Source of the DNA: Hetaerina americana
Lineage: Eukaryota > Arthropoda > Insecta > Odonata > Calopterygidae
Assembly: GCA_022747635.1 (NCBI GenBank)
Contig: JAKTNV010000023.1
Span: 8,165,630 to 8,229,629 of the forward strand
Direction: 5' to 3'
Length of the DNA: 64,000 nt
Below are positions 51,301 through 62,900 of this stretch, in pieces. Below the pieces are notes generated by a model. The model searched no databases. It saw nothing but the letters and a program-made list of their open reading frames with translations, and was not told where the DNA came from. A program made the translations under genes and the position numbers. Position 1 is the first letter of the stretch; each line of letters opens with the position of its first letter.

Positions 51301-53850
51301 CATCCAAGGCCCATATTTCCTGTCCTTTAACCCTCCTCCCCTGTCCAGATCTCACAACCAATCTCGTCCGTAGGGAGCGCGCACATCAAAGCCCCCGAAA
51401 TCCTTTCCTACTTCCCCTACCCCCCTTTCCCGATCCCACAAACCGTCCCGACCGTACGGAGTGCGCACATCCAAGTCCCCGATTTCCTTCCCTTCATCCC
51501 TTCCCCCATTTCCCGATCTCAACACCTATCCCGTCCGTAGGGAGAACACTCATCCAAGGCCCTTATTTCCTGTCTTTCACCCCTCCCCACTGTCCAGATC
51601 TCACAACCAATCTCGCCCGTAGGGAGCGCGTACATGCAAGCCTACGAGTTCCTTCCCTTCTTCCCCTTTCCCCCTTTCCGGATCACACAACCCATCCCAT
51701 CTAGAGCACGCACATCCAAGCCCCCTGATTCCTTCCCTTCATCCCCTCACCCCTTTCCCGATCTCTCAACCCATCCTGTCATTATGGAGCATCAACATCC
51801 AAGCCCCGGAGTTCCTTTCCGTCATCCCCTCACCTCCCTTTCCAGATTTCACAACCCATCCCCTAATTAGGGACCACGCACATCCAAGCCCCATGTTTCC
51901 TGCCCTTCTTCCCCTCCCCCCTTTCCCGATCTCACAACCTATCCCGTCCGTAGATAGCTCGCACATCTAACCCCTGAGTTCCTTCCCTTCATCCCCTCAT
52001 CCCCCTTTCCCGATAACAGAACCCATTCCGTCCGTAGGGGGCTCGCAAATCCGAGTCCCCGATTTCCTTCCCTTCATCCCTTCCCCCATTTCCCGATCTC
52101 ATCACCTATCCCGTCCGTAGGGAGAACGCTCATCCAAGGCCCTTATTTCCTGTCCTTCAGCCCTCCCCCCTGTCCAGATCTCACAACCCATCTCGTCCGT
52201 AGGGAGCGCGCACATGCAAGCCTCCGAGTTCCTTCCCTTCTTCCCCTTCCTCCCATTTCCGGATCACACAACCCATCCCGTCCGTACGGAGCACGCACAT
52301 CCAAGCCCCCTAGTTCCTTCCCTTCATCCCCTTCCCCTTTTCCGATCTCACAAACCATCCCGTCCGTAGTGATTGCCTACATCCAAACCCAATTTTTCCT
52401 TCCCTTCATCCCACCCCCCTTTCCTAATCTCACAATCTATCTCGTCAGTAGGGAGCGCGAACATCCAAGCCCCCGAGTTCCTTCCCTTCTTCCCCTCCCC
52501 CCCCTTTCCCGGTCACACAAACAATTCCGTCCGTACTGAGGGCGGACATCCAAGACCCGGAGTTCCTTCCCTTCATCCCCTCTCCCCCCTTTCCGGATCA
52601 CACAACCCATCCCGTCCGTACGGAGCACGCACATCTAAGCCCCCTAGTTCCTTCCCTTCATCCCCTCACCCCTTTCCTAATCTCACAATCTATCTCGTCC
52701 GTAGGGAGCGCGCACATCAAAGCCCCCGAGTTCCTTCCTTTCATCCCTTCCACCCCTTTTCCGATCTTACAACCCATCCCGTCCGTCGGTAGAACGCACA
52801 TCCAAGCCCCTTATTTCTTTCCCTTCATCCCCTCCCCCACTGTCCAGATCTCGAAACCCATCCCGTCCGTACGGAGCGCACACATCCAAGCCCCCGATTT
52901 CCTTCCCTTAATCCCTTTCCCCCCTTTCCCGATCTCACAACCAATCCCGTCAGTAGGGAGAGAGCACATCCAACCCCTTGATTTCCTTCCCTTCATCTCC
53001 CCTCCTTTCCGGATCACACAACCCATCCCGTCCGTAGGGAGCGGGCACATCAAAGCCCCGGAGGTCCTTCCTTTCATCCCCTTCCCCCTTTCCAGATGAC
53101 CCAACCCATGCCGTCATTATGGAGCATCAACATCCAAGCCCCCGAGTTCCTTTCCTTCATCCCCTCACCTCCCTTACTAGATCTCACAACCCATCGGGTA
53201 ATTAGGGACCACGCACACCCAAGCCCCCGAGTTTCTTCTCTTCATCCCCTCCCATCCTTCTCCAGTATCACTACCCATCCCGTCCGTACGGAGATTGCAC
53301 ATCCAAGCCCCCTAGTTCCTTCCCTTCATCCCCTACCCCTTTTCCGATCACACAAACCATCCCGTCCGTAGTGAGCTTCTACATCCAAACCCAATTTTTC
53401 CTTCCCTTCATCCCACCCCCCTTTCCTAATCTCACAATCTCGTCAGTAGGGAGCGCGCACATGCAAGCCCCGGAGTTCCTTCCCTTCATTCCCTCCCCCC
53501 CTTTCCCGATCACATAACCCATCCCGTCATTATGGAGCATCAACATCCAAGCCCCCAAGTTCCTTTCCTTCATCCCCTCACCTCCCTTACCAGATCTCAC
53601 AACCCATCCCGTAATTAGGGACCACGCACATCCAAGCCCCATTTTTCCAGCCCTTCATCCCCTCCCCCCCTTTCCTGATCACACTACCCATCCCGTCCGT
53701 ACGGAGCGCGCACCTCCAGGCCCCCGATTTCCTTCCCTTCATCCCCTCCCCCTTCCCGGATCAGAACACCCATCCCGCCCGTATAGAGCACACACATCCA
53801 AGCCCCCGTATTCCTTCCCTTCATCCCTTCCCCCCCCTTTCCCGATCTCT
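50761..53850 (+). repeat. 3,090-bp B higher-order unit, copy 1 (37 monomers)
   Basis: Matches 53,851-56,940 at exactly +3,090 bp through the whole unit. By eye I find two interior differences (T at 53,165 against C at 56,255; A at 53,189 against T at 56,279). The left edge is sharp: before 50,761 the text is TTTCCTGATCTCA, but before 53,851 it is TTTCCCGATCTCT. The unit contains the A-to-B transition at its left end and subtypes of B after that. Confidence 0.92.
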
Positions 53851-56800
53851 CAACCCATCCCGTCCGTAGATGGCACACACATCCTGGCCCCGGAATTCCT
53901 TCCTTTTATCCCCTCACCACCCTTTCCGGATCTCACAACCCATCCCGTCCGTAGATGGCACACAAATCAAAGCCCCGGCGTTCCTTCCCTTAAACCCCTC
54001 CCCCCCTTTCTGGAACTCAGAACCCATCCACTCCGTAGTTGGCACGAATATCCAGGCCCCCGAATTCCTTCCCTTCAACCCCTCCCCCCCTTTTCCGGAT
54101 CACACAACCCATCCCGTCCGTAGATGGCACGCACATACAAGCCCCCGAGTTCCTTCCCTTCAACCCCGCCCCCGCCCTTTTGTCGATCTCACAACCCATC
54201 CCGTCAGGAGATGGCGCACAGATTCAAGCCCCGGATTTCCTTCCCTTCATGCCCTCCTTCCCCCTTTCCCAAAATCAGAACCCATCCCAACCGTATATGG
54301 CACGCACATCAAAGCCCATGAGATCCTTCCCTTCATCCCCTCACCCCCTTTCCGGATCTCACAACCCATCCCATCGGTACGGAGAACGCACATCCAAGGC
54401 CCATATTTCCTGTCCTTTAACCCTCCTCCCCTGTCCAGATCTCACAACCAATCTCGTCCGTAGGGAGCGCGCACATCAAAGCCCCCGAAATCCTTTCCTA
54501 CTTCCCCTACCCCCCTTTCCCGATCCCACAAACCGTCCCGACCGTACGGAGTGCGCACATCCAAGTCCCCGATTTCCTTCCCTTCATCCCTTCCCCCATT
54601 TCCCGATCTCAACACCTATCCCGTCCGTAGGGAGAACACTCATCCAAGGCCCTTATTTCCTGTCTTTCACCCCTCCCCACTGTCCAGATCTCACAACCAA
54701 TCTCGCCCGTAGGGAGCGCGTACATGCAAGCCTACGAGTTCCTTCCCTTCTTCCCCTTTCCCCCTTTCCGGATCACACAACCCATCCCATCTAGAGCACG
54801 CACATCCAAGCCCCCTGATTCCTTCCCTTCATCCCCTCACCCCTTTCCCGATCTCTCAACCCATCCTGTCATTATGGAGCATCAACATCCAAGCCCCGGA
54901 GTTCCTTTCCGTCATCCCCTCACCTCCCTTTCCAGATTTCACAACCCATCCCCTAATTAGGGACCACGCACATCCAAGCCCCATGTTTCCTGCCCTTCTT
55001 CCCCTCCCCCCTTTCCCGATCTCACAACCTATCCCGTCCGTAGATAGCTCGCACATCTAACCCCTGAGTTCCTTCCCTTCATCCCCTCATCCCCCTTTCC
55101 CGATAACAGAACCCATTCCGTCCGTAGGGGGCTCGCAAATCCGAGTCCCCGATTTCCTTCCCTTCATCCCTTCCCCCATTTCCCGATCTCATCACCTATC
55201 CCGTCCGTAGGGAGAACGCTCATCCAAGGCCCTTATTTCCTGTCCTTCAGCCCTCCCCCCTGTCCAGATCTCACAACCCATCTCGTCCGTAGGGAGCGCG
55301 CACATGCAAGCCTCCGAGTTCCTTCCCTTCTTCCCCTTCCTCCCATTTCCGGATCACACAACCCATCCCGTCCGTACGGAGCACGCACATCCAAGCCCCC
55401 TAGTTCCTTCCCTTCATCCCCTTCCCCTTTTCCGATCTCACAAACCATCCCGTCCGTAGTGATTGCCTACATCCAAACCCAATTTTTCCTTCCCTTCATC
55501 CCACCCCCCTTTCCTAATCTCACAATCTATCTCGTCAGTAGGGAGCGCGAACATCCAAGCCCCCGAGTTCCTTCCCTTCTTCCCCTCCCCCCCCTTTCCC
55601 GGTCACACAAACAATTCCGTCCGTACTGAGGGCGGACATCCAAGACCCGGAGTTCCTTCCCTTCATCCCCTCTCCCCCCTTTCCGGATCACACAACCCAT
55701 CCCGTCCGTACGGAGCACGCACATCTAAGCCCCCTAGTTCCTTCCCTTCATCCCCTCACCCCTTTCCTAATCTCACAATCTATCTCGTCCGTAGGGAGCG
55801 CGCACATCAAAGCCCCCGAGTTCCTTCCTTTCATCCCTTCCACCCCTTTTCCGATCTTACAACCCATCCCGTCCGTCGGTAGAACGCACATCCAAGCCCC
55901 TTATTTCTTTCCCTTCATCCCCTCCCCCACTGTCCAGATCTCGAAACCCATCCCGTCCGTACGGAGCGCACACATCCAAGCCCCCGATTTCCTTCCCTTA
56001 ATCCCTTTCCCCCCTTTCCCGATCTCACAACCAATCCCGTCAGTAGGGAGAGAGCACATCCAACCCCTTGATTTCCTTCCCTTCATCTCCCCTCCTTTCC
56101 GGATCACACAACCCATCCCGTCCGTAGGGAGCGGGCACATCAAAGCCCCGGAGGTCCTTCCTTTCATCCCCTTCCCCCTTTCCAGATGACCCAACCCATG
56201 CCGTCATTATGGAGCATCAACATCCAAGCCCCCGAGTTCCTTTCCTTCATCCCCCCACCTCCCTTACTAGATCTCACATCCCATCGGGTAATTAGGGACC
56301 ACGCACACCCAAGCCCCCGAGTTTCTTCTCTTCATCCCCTCCCATCCTTCTCCAGTATCACTACCCATCCCGTCCGTACGGAGATTGCACATCCAAGCCC
56401 CCTAGTTCCTTCCCTTCATCCCCTACCCCTTTTCCGATCACACAAACCATCCCGTCCGTAGTGAGCTTCTACATCCAAACCCAATTTTTCCTTCCCTTCA
56501 TCCCACCCCCCTTTCCTAATCTCACAATCTCGTCAGTAGGGAGCGCGCACATGCAAGCCCCGGAGTTCCTTCCCTTCATTCCCTCCCCCCCTTTCCCGAT
56601 CACATAACCCATCCCGTCATTATGGAGCATCAACATCCAAGCCCCCAAGTTCCTTTCCTTCATCCCCTCACCTCCCTTACCAGATCTCACAACCCATCCC
56701 GTAATTAGGGACCACGCACATCCAAGCCCCATTTTTCCAGCCCTTCATCCCCTCCCCCCCTTTCCTGATCACACTACCCATCCCGTCCGTACGGAGCGCG

Positions 56801-56940
56801 CACCTCCAGGCCCCCGATTTCCTTCCCTTCATCCCCTCCCCCTTCCCGGATCAGAACACCCATCCCGCCCGTATAGAGCACACACATCCAAGCCCCCGTA
56901 TTCCTTCCCTTCATCCCTTCCCCCCCCTTTCCCGATCTCT
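53851..56940 (+). repeat. 3,090-bp B higher-order unit, copy 2
   Basis: Direct tandem copy of 50,761-53,850. At the two differing sites the related segment at 61.9 kb agrees with copy 1, so copy 2 carries the changed states. The match ends with CAACCCATCCCGT at 56,941-56,953, after which copy 1 has CCGTAGATGG and this junction has ATGTAGATGG. Confidence 0.92.
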
Positions 56941-57357
56941 CAACCCATCCCGTATGTAGATGGCACACACATCCAAACCCAAATTTTTCTTTCCCTTCAT
57001 CCCCTCCCCCCCTTTCCAGATCTCACAACCCATCCCGTCCGTAGATGGCACACACATCCTGGCCCCGGAGTTCCTTCCCTTCATCCCCTCCCACCTTTCC
57101 TGATCTCACAACCCATCCCGTCCGTATGTGGCACGCACATCCTGGCCCCGGAGTTCCTTCCCTTCACCCCCTCCCCCCTTTCCTGATGTCACAACCCATC
57201 CCGTCCGTAGATGGCACACACATCCTGGCCCCGGAGTTCCTTCCCTTCATCCCTTCCCCCCTTTCCTGATCTCACAACCCATCCCGTACGTAGATGACAC
57301 ACACATCCTGGCCCCGGAGTTCCTTCCCTTCATCCCCTCCCCACCTTTCCTGATCTC
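56941..57357 (+). repeat. A-type island and chimeric junction monomer
   Basis: About five monomers of A type inside B. The first (56,947 to about 57,030) is a hybrid: an A head (TAGATGGCACACACATCC) joined to the B-subtype stretch AAACCCAAATTTTTC. The others are A monomers with TGGCCCCGGAG. Those at 57,240-57,357 resemble 50,640-50,760, including an unusual CCCGTACGTAGATG head like CCCGTATGTAGATG at 50,686. The island is therefore probably a second copy of the A/B border rather than a foreign insert. Confidence 0.78.
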
Positions 57358-59420
57358 ACAACCCATCCCGTCCGTAGATGGCACACACATCCTGGCCCCG
57401 GAATTCCTTCCTTTTATCCCCTCACCACCCTTTCCGGATCTCACAACCCATCCCGTCCGTAGATGGCACACAAATCAAAGCCCCGGCGTTCCTTCCCTTA
57501 AACCCCTCCCCCCCTTTCTGGACCTCAGAACCCATCCACTCCGTAGTTGGCACGAATATCCAGGCCCCCGAATTCCTTCCCTTCAACCCCTCCCCCCCTT
57601 TTCCGGATCACACAACCCATCCCGTCCGTAGATGGCACGCACATACAAGCCCCCGAGTTCCTTCCCTTCAACCCCGCCCCCGCCCTTTTGTCGATCTCAC
57701 AACCCATCCCGTCAGTAGATGGCGCACAGATTCAAGCCCCGGATTTCCTTCCCTTCATGCCCTCCTTCCCCCTTTCCCAATCTCAGAACCCATCCCAACC
57801 GTATATGGCACGCACATCAAAGCCCATGAGATCCTTCCCTTCATCCCCTCACCCCCTTTCCGGATCTCACAGCCCATCCCATCGGTACGGAGAACGCACA
57901 TCCAAGGCCCATATTTCCTGTCCTTTAACCCTCCTCCCCTGTCCAGATCTCACAACCAATCTCGTCCGTAGGGAGCGCGCACATCAAAGCCCCCGAAATC
58001 CTTTCCTACTTCCCCTACCCCCCTTTCCCGATCCCACAAACCGTCCCGACCTTACGGAGTGCGCACATCCAAGTCCCCGATTTCCTTCCCTTCATCCCTT
58101 CCCCCATTTCCCGATCTCAACACCTATCCCGTCCGTAGGGAGAACACTCATCCAAGGCCCTTATTTCCTGTCTTTCACCCCTCCCCACTGTCCAGATCTC
58201 ACAACCAATCTCGCCCGTAGGGAGCGCGTACATGCAAGCCTACGAGTTCCTTCCCTTCTTCCCCTTTCCCCCTTTCCGGATCACACAACCCATCCCATCT
58301 AGAGCACGCACATCCAAGCCCCCTGATTCCTACCCTTCATCCCCTCACCCCTTTCCCGATCTCTCAACCCATCCTGTCATTATGGAGCATCAACATCCAA
58401 GCCCCGGAGTTCCTTTCCGTCATCCCCTCACCTCCCTTTCCAGATTTCACAACCCATCCCCTAATTAGGGACCACGCACATCCAAGCCCCATGTTTCCTG
58501 CCCTTCTTCCCCTCCCCCCTTTCCCGATCTCACAACCTATCCCGTCCGTAGATAGCTCGCACATCTAACCCCTGAGTTCCTTCCCTTCATCCCCTCATCC
58601 CCCTTTCCCGATAACAGAACCCATTCCGTCCGTAGGGGGCTCGCAAATCCGAGTCCCCGATTTCCTTCCCTTCATCCCTTCCCCCATTTCCCGATCTCAA
58701 CACCTATCCCGTCCGTAGGGAGAACGCTCATCCAAGGCCCTTATTTCCTGTCCTTCAGCCCTCCCCCCTGTCCAGATCTCACAACCCATCTCGTCCGTAG
58801 GGAGCGCGCACATGCAAGCCTCCGAGTTCCTTCCCTTCTTCCCCTTCCTCCCATTTCCGGATCACACAACCCATCCCGTCCGTACGGAGCACGCACATCC
58901 AAGCCCCCTAGTTCCTTCCCTTCATCCCCTTCCCCTTTTCCGATCTCACAAACCATCCCGTCCGTAGTGATTGCCTACATCCAAACCCAATTTTTCCTTC
59001 CCTTCATCCCACCCCCCTTTCCTTATCTCACAATCTATCTCGTCAGTAGGGAGCGCGAACATCCAAGCCCCCGAGTTCCTTCCCTTCTTCCCCTCCCCCC
59101 CTTTCCCGGTCACACAAACAATTCCGTCCGTACTGAGGGCGGACATCCAAGACCCGGAGTTCCTTCCCTTCATCCCCCCTTTCCAGATCACACAACCCAT
59201 CCCGTCCGTACGGAGCACGCACATCTAAGCCCCCTAGTTCCTTCCCTTCATCCCCTCACCCCTTTCCTAATCTCACAATCTATCTCGTCCGTAGGGAGCG
59301 CGCACATCAAAGCCCCCGAGTTCCTTCCTTTCATCCCCTCCTCCCCTTTTCCGATCTTACAACCCATCCCGTCCGTCGGTAGAACGCACATCCAAGCCCC
59401 TTATTTCTTTCCCTTCATCC
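57358..59420 (+). repeat. Third, partial copy of the 3,090-bp unit
   Basis: Follows 53,853 to about 55,915 at +3,508 bp, and 50,763 onward at +6,598. It has more differences than copies 1 and 2 have from each other: T at 57,716 where both have G (51,118; 54,208); AATCTCAG at 57,779 where both have AAAATCAG; ACCTTACGG for ACCGTACGG; TACCC for TTCCC near 58,331; and an 8-10 bp loss in the pyrimidine tract at 59,176. At 59,420 it jumps to sequence matching 56,750-56,950 (offset 2,670), omitting about ten monomers. Confidence 0.85.
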
Positions 59421-62400
59421 CCTCCCCCCCTTTCCTGATCAAACTACCCTTCCCGTCCGTACGGAGCGCGCACCTCCAAGCCCCCGATTTCCTTCCCTCA
59501 TCCCCTCCCCCTTCCCGGATCAGAACACCCATCCCGCCCGTATAGAGCACACACATCCAAGCCCCCGTATTCCTTCCCTTCATCCCTTCCCCCCCCTTTC
59601 CCGATCTCTCAACCCATCCCGTCCGTAAATGGCACGCACATCCGAGCCTCCGATTTCCTTCAATTCATCCCCTCATCCCCTTTCCCTATCTCACAACCTA
59701 TACCGTCCGTACGGAGCGTGCACAACCACGCCCCGGAGTTCCTTCCCTTCATCCCCACCCCCTTTCCTAATCTCACATCCCATCCCGTCCGTACGGAGCG
59801 CGCACTTCCAAGCCCCCGATTTCCTTCCCTTAATCCCTTTCCCCCCTTTCCCGATCTCACAACCGATCCCGTCAGTAGGGAGAGAGCACATCCAAGCCCC
59901 TGATTTCCTTCCCTTCATCTCCCCTCCTTTCCGGATCACACAACCCATCCCGTCCGTAGGGAGCGCGCACATCCAAGCCCCCGAAATCCTTTCCTACTTC
60001 CCCAACCCCCCTTCCCCGATCCCACAAACCGTCCCGTCCGTACGGAGTGCGCACATCCAAGTCCCCGATTTCCTTCCCTTCATCCCTTCCCCCATTTCCC
60101 GATCTCAACACCTATCCCGTCCGTAGGGAGAACACTCATCCAAGGCCCTTATTTCCTGTCTTTCACCCCTCCCCACTGTCCAGATCTCACAACCAATCTC
60201 GCCCGTAGGGAACGCGTACATGCAAGCCTACGAGTTCCTTCCCTTCTTCCCCTTTCCCCCTTTCCGGATCACACAACCCATCCCATCTAGAGCACGCACA
60301 TCCAAGCCCCCTGATTCCTTCCCTTCATCCCCTCACCCCTTTCCCGATCTCACAACCCATCCTGTCATTATGGAGCATCAACATCCAAGCCCCGGAGTTC
60401 CTTTCCTTCATCCCCTCACCTCCCTTTCCAGATTTCACAACCCATCCCCTAATTAGGGACCACGCACATCCAAGCCCCATGTTTCCTGCCCTTCATCCCC
60501 TCCCCCCTTTCCGGATCAGAACCCCCATCCCGCCCGGATGGAGCAAACACATCCAAGCCCCCGTATTTCTTCCCTTCCCTCCCTCCTCCCCTTTCCCGAT
60601 CTCACAACCTATCCCGTCCGTAGATAGCTCGCACATCTAACCCCTGAGTTCCTTCACTTCATCCCCTACTACCCTTTCTCGATCTCACAACCCATCCCGT
60701 CATTATGGAGCATCAACATCCAAGCCCACGAGTTCCTTCCCTTCATCCCCTCATCCCCCTTTCCCGATCACAGAACCCATTCCGTCCGTAGCGGGCTCGC
60801 AAATCCGAGTCCCCGATTTCCTTCCCTTCATCCCTTCCCCCATTTCCCGATCTCAGCACCTATCCCGTCCGTAGGGAGAACGCTCATCCAAGGCCCTTAT
60901 TTCCTGTCCTTCAGCCCTCCCCCCTGTCCAGATCTCACAACCCATCTCGTCCGTAGGGAGCGCGCACATGCAAGCCTCCGAGTTCCTTCCCTTCTTCCCC
61001 TTCCTCCCATTTCCGGATCACACAACCCATCCCGTCCGTACGGAGCACGCACATCCAAGCCCCCTAGTTCCTTCCCTTCATCCCCTTCCCCTTTTCCGAT
61101 CTCACAAACCATCCCGTCCGTAGTGATTGCCTACATCCAAACCCAATTTTTCCTACCCTTCATCCCACCCCCCTTTCCTAATCTCACAATCTATCTCGTC
61201 AGTAGGGAGCGCGAACATCCAAGCCCCCGAGTTCCTTCCCTTCTTCCCCTCCCACCCTTTCCCGGTCACACAAACAATCCCGTCCGTACTGAGCGCGGAC
61301 ATCCAAGACCCGGAGTTCCTTCCCTTCATCCCCTCTCCCCCCTTTCCGGATCACACAACCCATCCCGTCCGTACGGAGCACGCACATCTAAGCCCCCTAG
61401 TTCCTTCCCTTCATCCCCTCACCCCTTTCCTAATCTCACAATCTATCTCGTCCGTAGGGAGCGCGCACATCAAAGCCCCCGAGTTCCTTCCTTTCATCCC
61501 CTCCCCCCCTTTTCCGATCTCACAACCCATCCCGTCCGTAGGTAGAACGCACATCCAAGCCCCTTATTTCTTTCCCTTCATCCCCTCCCCCACTGTCCAG
61601 ATCTCAAAACCCATCCCGTCCGTACGGAGCGCGCACATCCAAGCCCCCGATTTCCTTCCCTTCATCCCCTTCCCCCCTTTCCCGATCTCACAACCGATCC
61701 CGTCAGTAGGGAGAGAGCACATCCAAGCCCCTGATTTCCTTCCCTTCATCTCCCCTCCTTTCCGGATCACACAACCCATCCCGTCCGTAGGGAGCGCGCA
61801 CATCCAAGCCCCGGAGTTCCTTCCCTTCATCCCCTTCCCCCTTTCCAGATGACCCAACCCATGCCGTCATTATGGAGCATCAACATCCAAGCCCCCGAGT
61901 TCCTTTCCTTCATCCCCTCACCTCCCTTACTAGATCTCACAACCCATCGGGTAATTAGGGACCACGCACACCCAAGCCCCCGAGTTTCTTCTCTTCATCC
62001 CCTCCCATCCTTCTCCAGTATCACTACCCATCCCGTCCGTCCGGAGATTGCACATCCAAGCCCCCTAGTTCCTTCCCTTCATCCCCTACCCCTTTTCCGA
62101 TCACACAAACCATCCCGTCCGTAGTGAGCTTCTACATCCAAACCCAATTTTTCCTTCCCTTCATCCCACCCCCCTTTCCTAATCTCACAATCTCGTCAGT
62201 AGGGAGCGCGCACATGCAAGCCCCGGAGTTCCTTCCCTTCATTCCCTCCCCCCCTTTCCCGATCACATAACCCATCCCGTCATTATGGAGCATCAACATC
62301 CAAGCCCCCAAGTTCCTTTCCTTCATCCCCTCACTTCCCTTACCAGCTCTCACAACCCATCCCGTAATTAGGGACCACGCACATCCAAGCCCCATTTTTC

Positions 62401-62900
62401 CTGCCCTTCATCCCCTCCCCCCCTTTCCTGATCACACTACCCATCCCGTCCGTACGGAGCGCGCACCTCCAAGCCCCCGATTTCCTTCCCTTCATCCCCT
62501 CCCCCTTCCCGGATCAGAACACCCATCCCGCCCTTATAGAGCACACACATCCAAGCCCCCGTATTCCTTCCCTTCATCCCTTCCCCCCGTTTCCCGATCT
62601 CTCAACCCATCCCGTATGTAGATGGCACGCACATCCGAGCCTCCGATTTCCTTCAATTCATCCCCTCATCCCCTTTCCCTATCTCACAACCTATACCGTC
62701 CGTACGGAGCGTGCACAACCACGCCCCGGAGTTCCTTCCCTTCATCCCCACCCCCTTTCCTAATCTCACATCCCATCCCGTCCGTACGGAGCGCGCACTT
62801 CCAAGCCCCCTATTTCCTTCCCTTCATCCCCACCCCCTTTCCCGATCTCACAACCGATCCCGTCAGTAGGGAGAGAGCACATCCAAGCCCCTGATTTCCT
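59421..62900 (+). repeat. Mosaic B-type copies of the 3,090-bp unit
   Basis: Assembled from pieces of the unit in changed order: 59,430-59,610 matches 56,760-56,940 (+2,670); about 59,960-60,490 matches 57,970-58,500 (+1,988); about 60,780-61,560 matches 58,620-59,400 (+2,156); about 61,560-62,620 matches 52,810-53,870 (+8,753). The stretch at 62,610-62,760 matches 59,620-59,770 (+2,993). Each join stays in monomer register. Confidence 0.75.

Noticed and set aside
52143..52358. Small - strand open frames repeated exactly at 52.1, 55.2, 58.7 and 60.9 kb as a conserved small protein
   Set aside because: The exact repetition follows from the 3,090-bp unit being duplicated as DNA; synonymous and non-coding positions are equally identical, so there is no sign of protein-level selection.
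56941..57357. Foreign insertion in the B domain
   Set aside because: The segment consists of A-type satellite monomers in the same orientation and register and resembles the 50.6-50.8 kb border, so duplication explains it better.
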